The notes under the pieces were generated by a model. It worked only from the letters and a program-made list of their open reading frames with translations, ran no database searches and had not been told where the DNA came from. Below, in pieces: positions 12,895-13,735 of a DNA stretch of 13,735 bases. Position numbers and translations under genes: made by a program. Source of the stretch: Sutterella sp. UBA4713 (GTDB lineage: Bacteria; Pseudomonadota; Gammaproteobacteria; Burkholderiales; Burkholderiaceae_F); contig DHJT01000003.1 of NCBI GenBank assembly GCA_002404465.1, positions 4,095 to 17,829 on the forward strand, given 5' to 3'. The stretch's first letter is position 1, and each line of letters opens with the position of its first letter.

Positions 12895-13521
12895 ATGAAG
12901 AAAATTGCTGTGACTCTCGCCCTCTTTTCCGGCATCGGCACCTGTCAGGCGTTCACGCCGGACTTGGCGGAAATCGAATCGGCATGGCTCGCGCAAAAGT
13001 ATCCGGACGGATCGATTCAATCGCCCGATACGGCACGCCGAGCTTTGGCCGATTGCGAAAAAATTCGTGCGTACTCGGAAAAGTTAAGCGATTACTCCCT
13101 GAAGCGTTGCAACGAGACATTCTTTGTCAACCGCTGTTGCAATCAAGTTCGTCAAGCACGCTTACGGTCCGAGCACATTTTGCTCGATATCGAGATTCAG
13201 GCGAAAAAGGTTCTTAACGCCGAAAAAATCAAAGAGGAAAAAGCGCGTCAGACGTCGCGCGAAGCGCGAAAAGCGCGGGGGCCGGAGGATCCGTTTATCG
13301 GTTCTTCGGGGGCAAAACCGACCGGGCCTGACAAGTCCTTGGCGGCGCACGCGAAAAGACGGGGCGAGCAAACCGCAGAGCGTCGTTTAGCGTTAAAGGA
13401 GAAAGAGCAAGCCGAACACGCGCAGGAACTTGCGACGCAAAAGCGTCTTCAGGCGCATGCCAAGCGTGTTGCCGAACGCGAAGCTGCATTAAAAAAACGT
13501 GCCCAAAAACAATCGAAGTAA
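12895..13521 (+). CDS. Small secreted charged protein, Burkholderiales-type hypothetical
   Basis: This 208-residue protein has a Sec signal peptide (MKKIAVTLAL lead, cleavage after CQA at residue 19), so it should be periplasmic. The middle region has Cys54 and a C-x-x-x-FFVN-x-CC segment (Cys72, Cys81, Cys82). I recall the same CxxxFxVNxC pattern followed by a charged helix in many Burkholderiales hypothetical proteins, none with a role I know. From about residue 100 it is Lys/Arg/Glu/Ala-rich and probably a long helix or coiled coil. AHAKR recurs at 151-155 and 187-191, each followed by an AER/RVAER-type stretch. The gene diverges from the M20 operon across 190 bases. A TAAAAT at 12865-12870 could be its -10 box, but I see no convincing -35. 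AGGA at 12885-12888 serves as the ribosome binding site. Function is unknown. Confidence 0.8.
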   Translation: MKKIAVTLALFSGIGTCQAFTPDLAEIESAWLAQKYPDGSIQSPDTARRALADCEKIRAYSEKLSDYSLKRCNETFFVNRCCNQVRQARLRSEHILLDIEIQAKKVLNAEKIKEEKARQTSREARKARGPEDPFIGSSGAKPTGPDKSLAAHAKRRGEQTAERRLALKEKEQAEHAQELATQKRLQAHAKRVAEREAALKKRAQKQSK

Positions 13522-13555
13522 AGCATTTTCGATGCGAGACCGAGGTTCGGAAGAG

Positions 13556-13735
13556 ATGGCAGAGCATCTGGAAGAAAGTGATTTTGTACGCGAAGTCGGC
13601 GCTTGTTTTGCCCCCGGCGGACGCTTATCTCGCAAATGCCCCGGTTTTGTCAGTCGTCCCAGTCAGGTTGCGTTTGCTCAAATAGTGGCTCGTACTTTGG
13701 AAAATCGCGAAACGGCGGTTCTTGAGGCGGGGACC
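13556..13735 (+). CDS. DinG/YoaA-type ATP-dependent DNA helicase, N-terminal fragment
   Basis: Sixty codons are visible before the window ends. The segment with GFVSRPSQ (30-37), then AxIVARTLEN, then VLEAGT (55-60) is the Q-motif region and the beginning of the Walker A motif (AGTGxGKT) of the XPD-like superfamily 2 helicases DinG and YoaA. These unwind damaged DNA and R- or D-loops and usually carry an iron-sulfur cluster further on. The cut is at the window edge, so it is not a broken gene. An in-frame ATG at 13532 is an alternative start. I prefer 13556 because GAGG (13542-13545) precedes it and the shorter N-terminus matches the family. It follows the secreted-protein gene by 34 bases and may be co-transcribed with it. 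Confidence 0.75.
   Translation, partial: MAEHLEESDFVREVGACFAPGGRLSRKCPGFVSRPSQVAFAQIVARTLENRETAVLEAGT

Noticed and set aside
12523..13020. Open frame of 165 codons on the - strand spanning the intergenic region
   Set aside because: It overlaps the M20 gene in another frame and the signal-peptide region of the divergent gene, and shows no recognisable protein features.

Overview
This window looks like the chromosome of a host-associated betaproteobacterium. The Sutterellaceae (Burkholderiales: Sutterella, Parasutterella and relatives) fit best. That is inferred from protein character: a Burkholderiales-type secreted small protein, strongly YihT-like and MdtG-like proteins, moderate GC and classical sigma-70 promoters. 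No rRNA or other definitive taxonomic marker is present.

Region 1 (about 1-5790, + strand) is a five-gene operon for a sulfo-sugar. In order it encodes a very clear YihT-type sulfofructose-1-phosphate aldolase, a zinc-dependent NAD(P) alcohol dehydrogenase, an MFS metabolite transporter, a second MFS transporter of the MHS class, and an aldose-1-epimerase-like protein. I read it as part of a sulfoglycolytic (sulfo-EMP) operon for sulfoquinovose. The mutarotase-like protein would act at the entry end, the aldolase would cleave the C6 sulfosugar phosphate to DHAP and sulfolactaldehyde, the dehydrogenase may replace the usual YihU reductase, and the two transporters would import substrate and export the C3 sulfonate. 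The isomerase and kinase are not in the window and may lie upstream. The operon ends at a long hairpin (5740-5783) shared with the convergent next gene.

Region 2 (5801-9092) holds a 994-residue protein of unknown function on the - strand. It has PHP-phosphoesterase-like metal motifs near the N-terminus and a multi-pass membrane block in its C-terminal third. A tRNA-Leu(GAG) on the + strand with its own promoter follows.

Region 3 (9167-10417, - strand) is an MdtG-like MFS exporter.

Region 4 (10596-12779, - strand) is the most unusual part. It is a two-gene operon behind a near-consensus promoter. The first gene encodes a secreted M20-family metallopeptidase with all metal motifs, but its own lid/dimerisation domain has lost the family's GGHS and SVNAI signatures. 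The second gene has its ribosome binding site overlapping the first gene's stop codon. It encodes a secreted 133-residue protein that is essentially only an M20 lid/dimerisation domain and carries exactly those missing signatures. I propose a two-component M20 peptidase in which the small protein supplies the lid histidine in trans.

Region 5 (12895-13735, + strand) encodes a small secreted, highly charged protein and then the N-terminus of a DinG/YoaA-type helicase cut by the window edge just before its Walker A motif. No mobile element, CRISPR array or transcriptional regulator was seen, and no gene-free stretch exceeds 300 bases.
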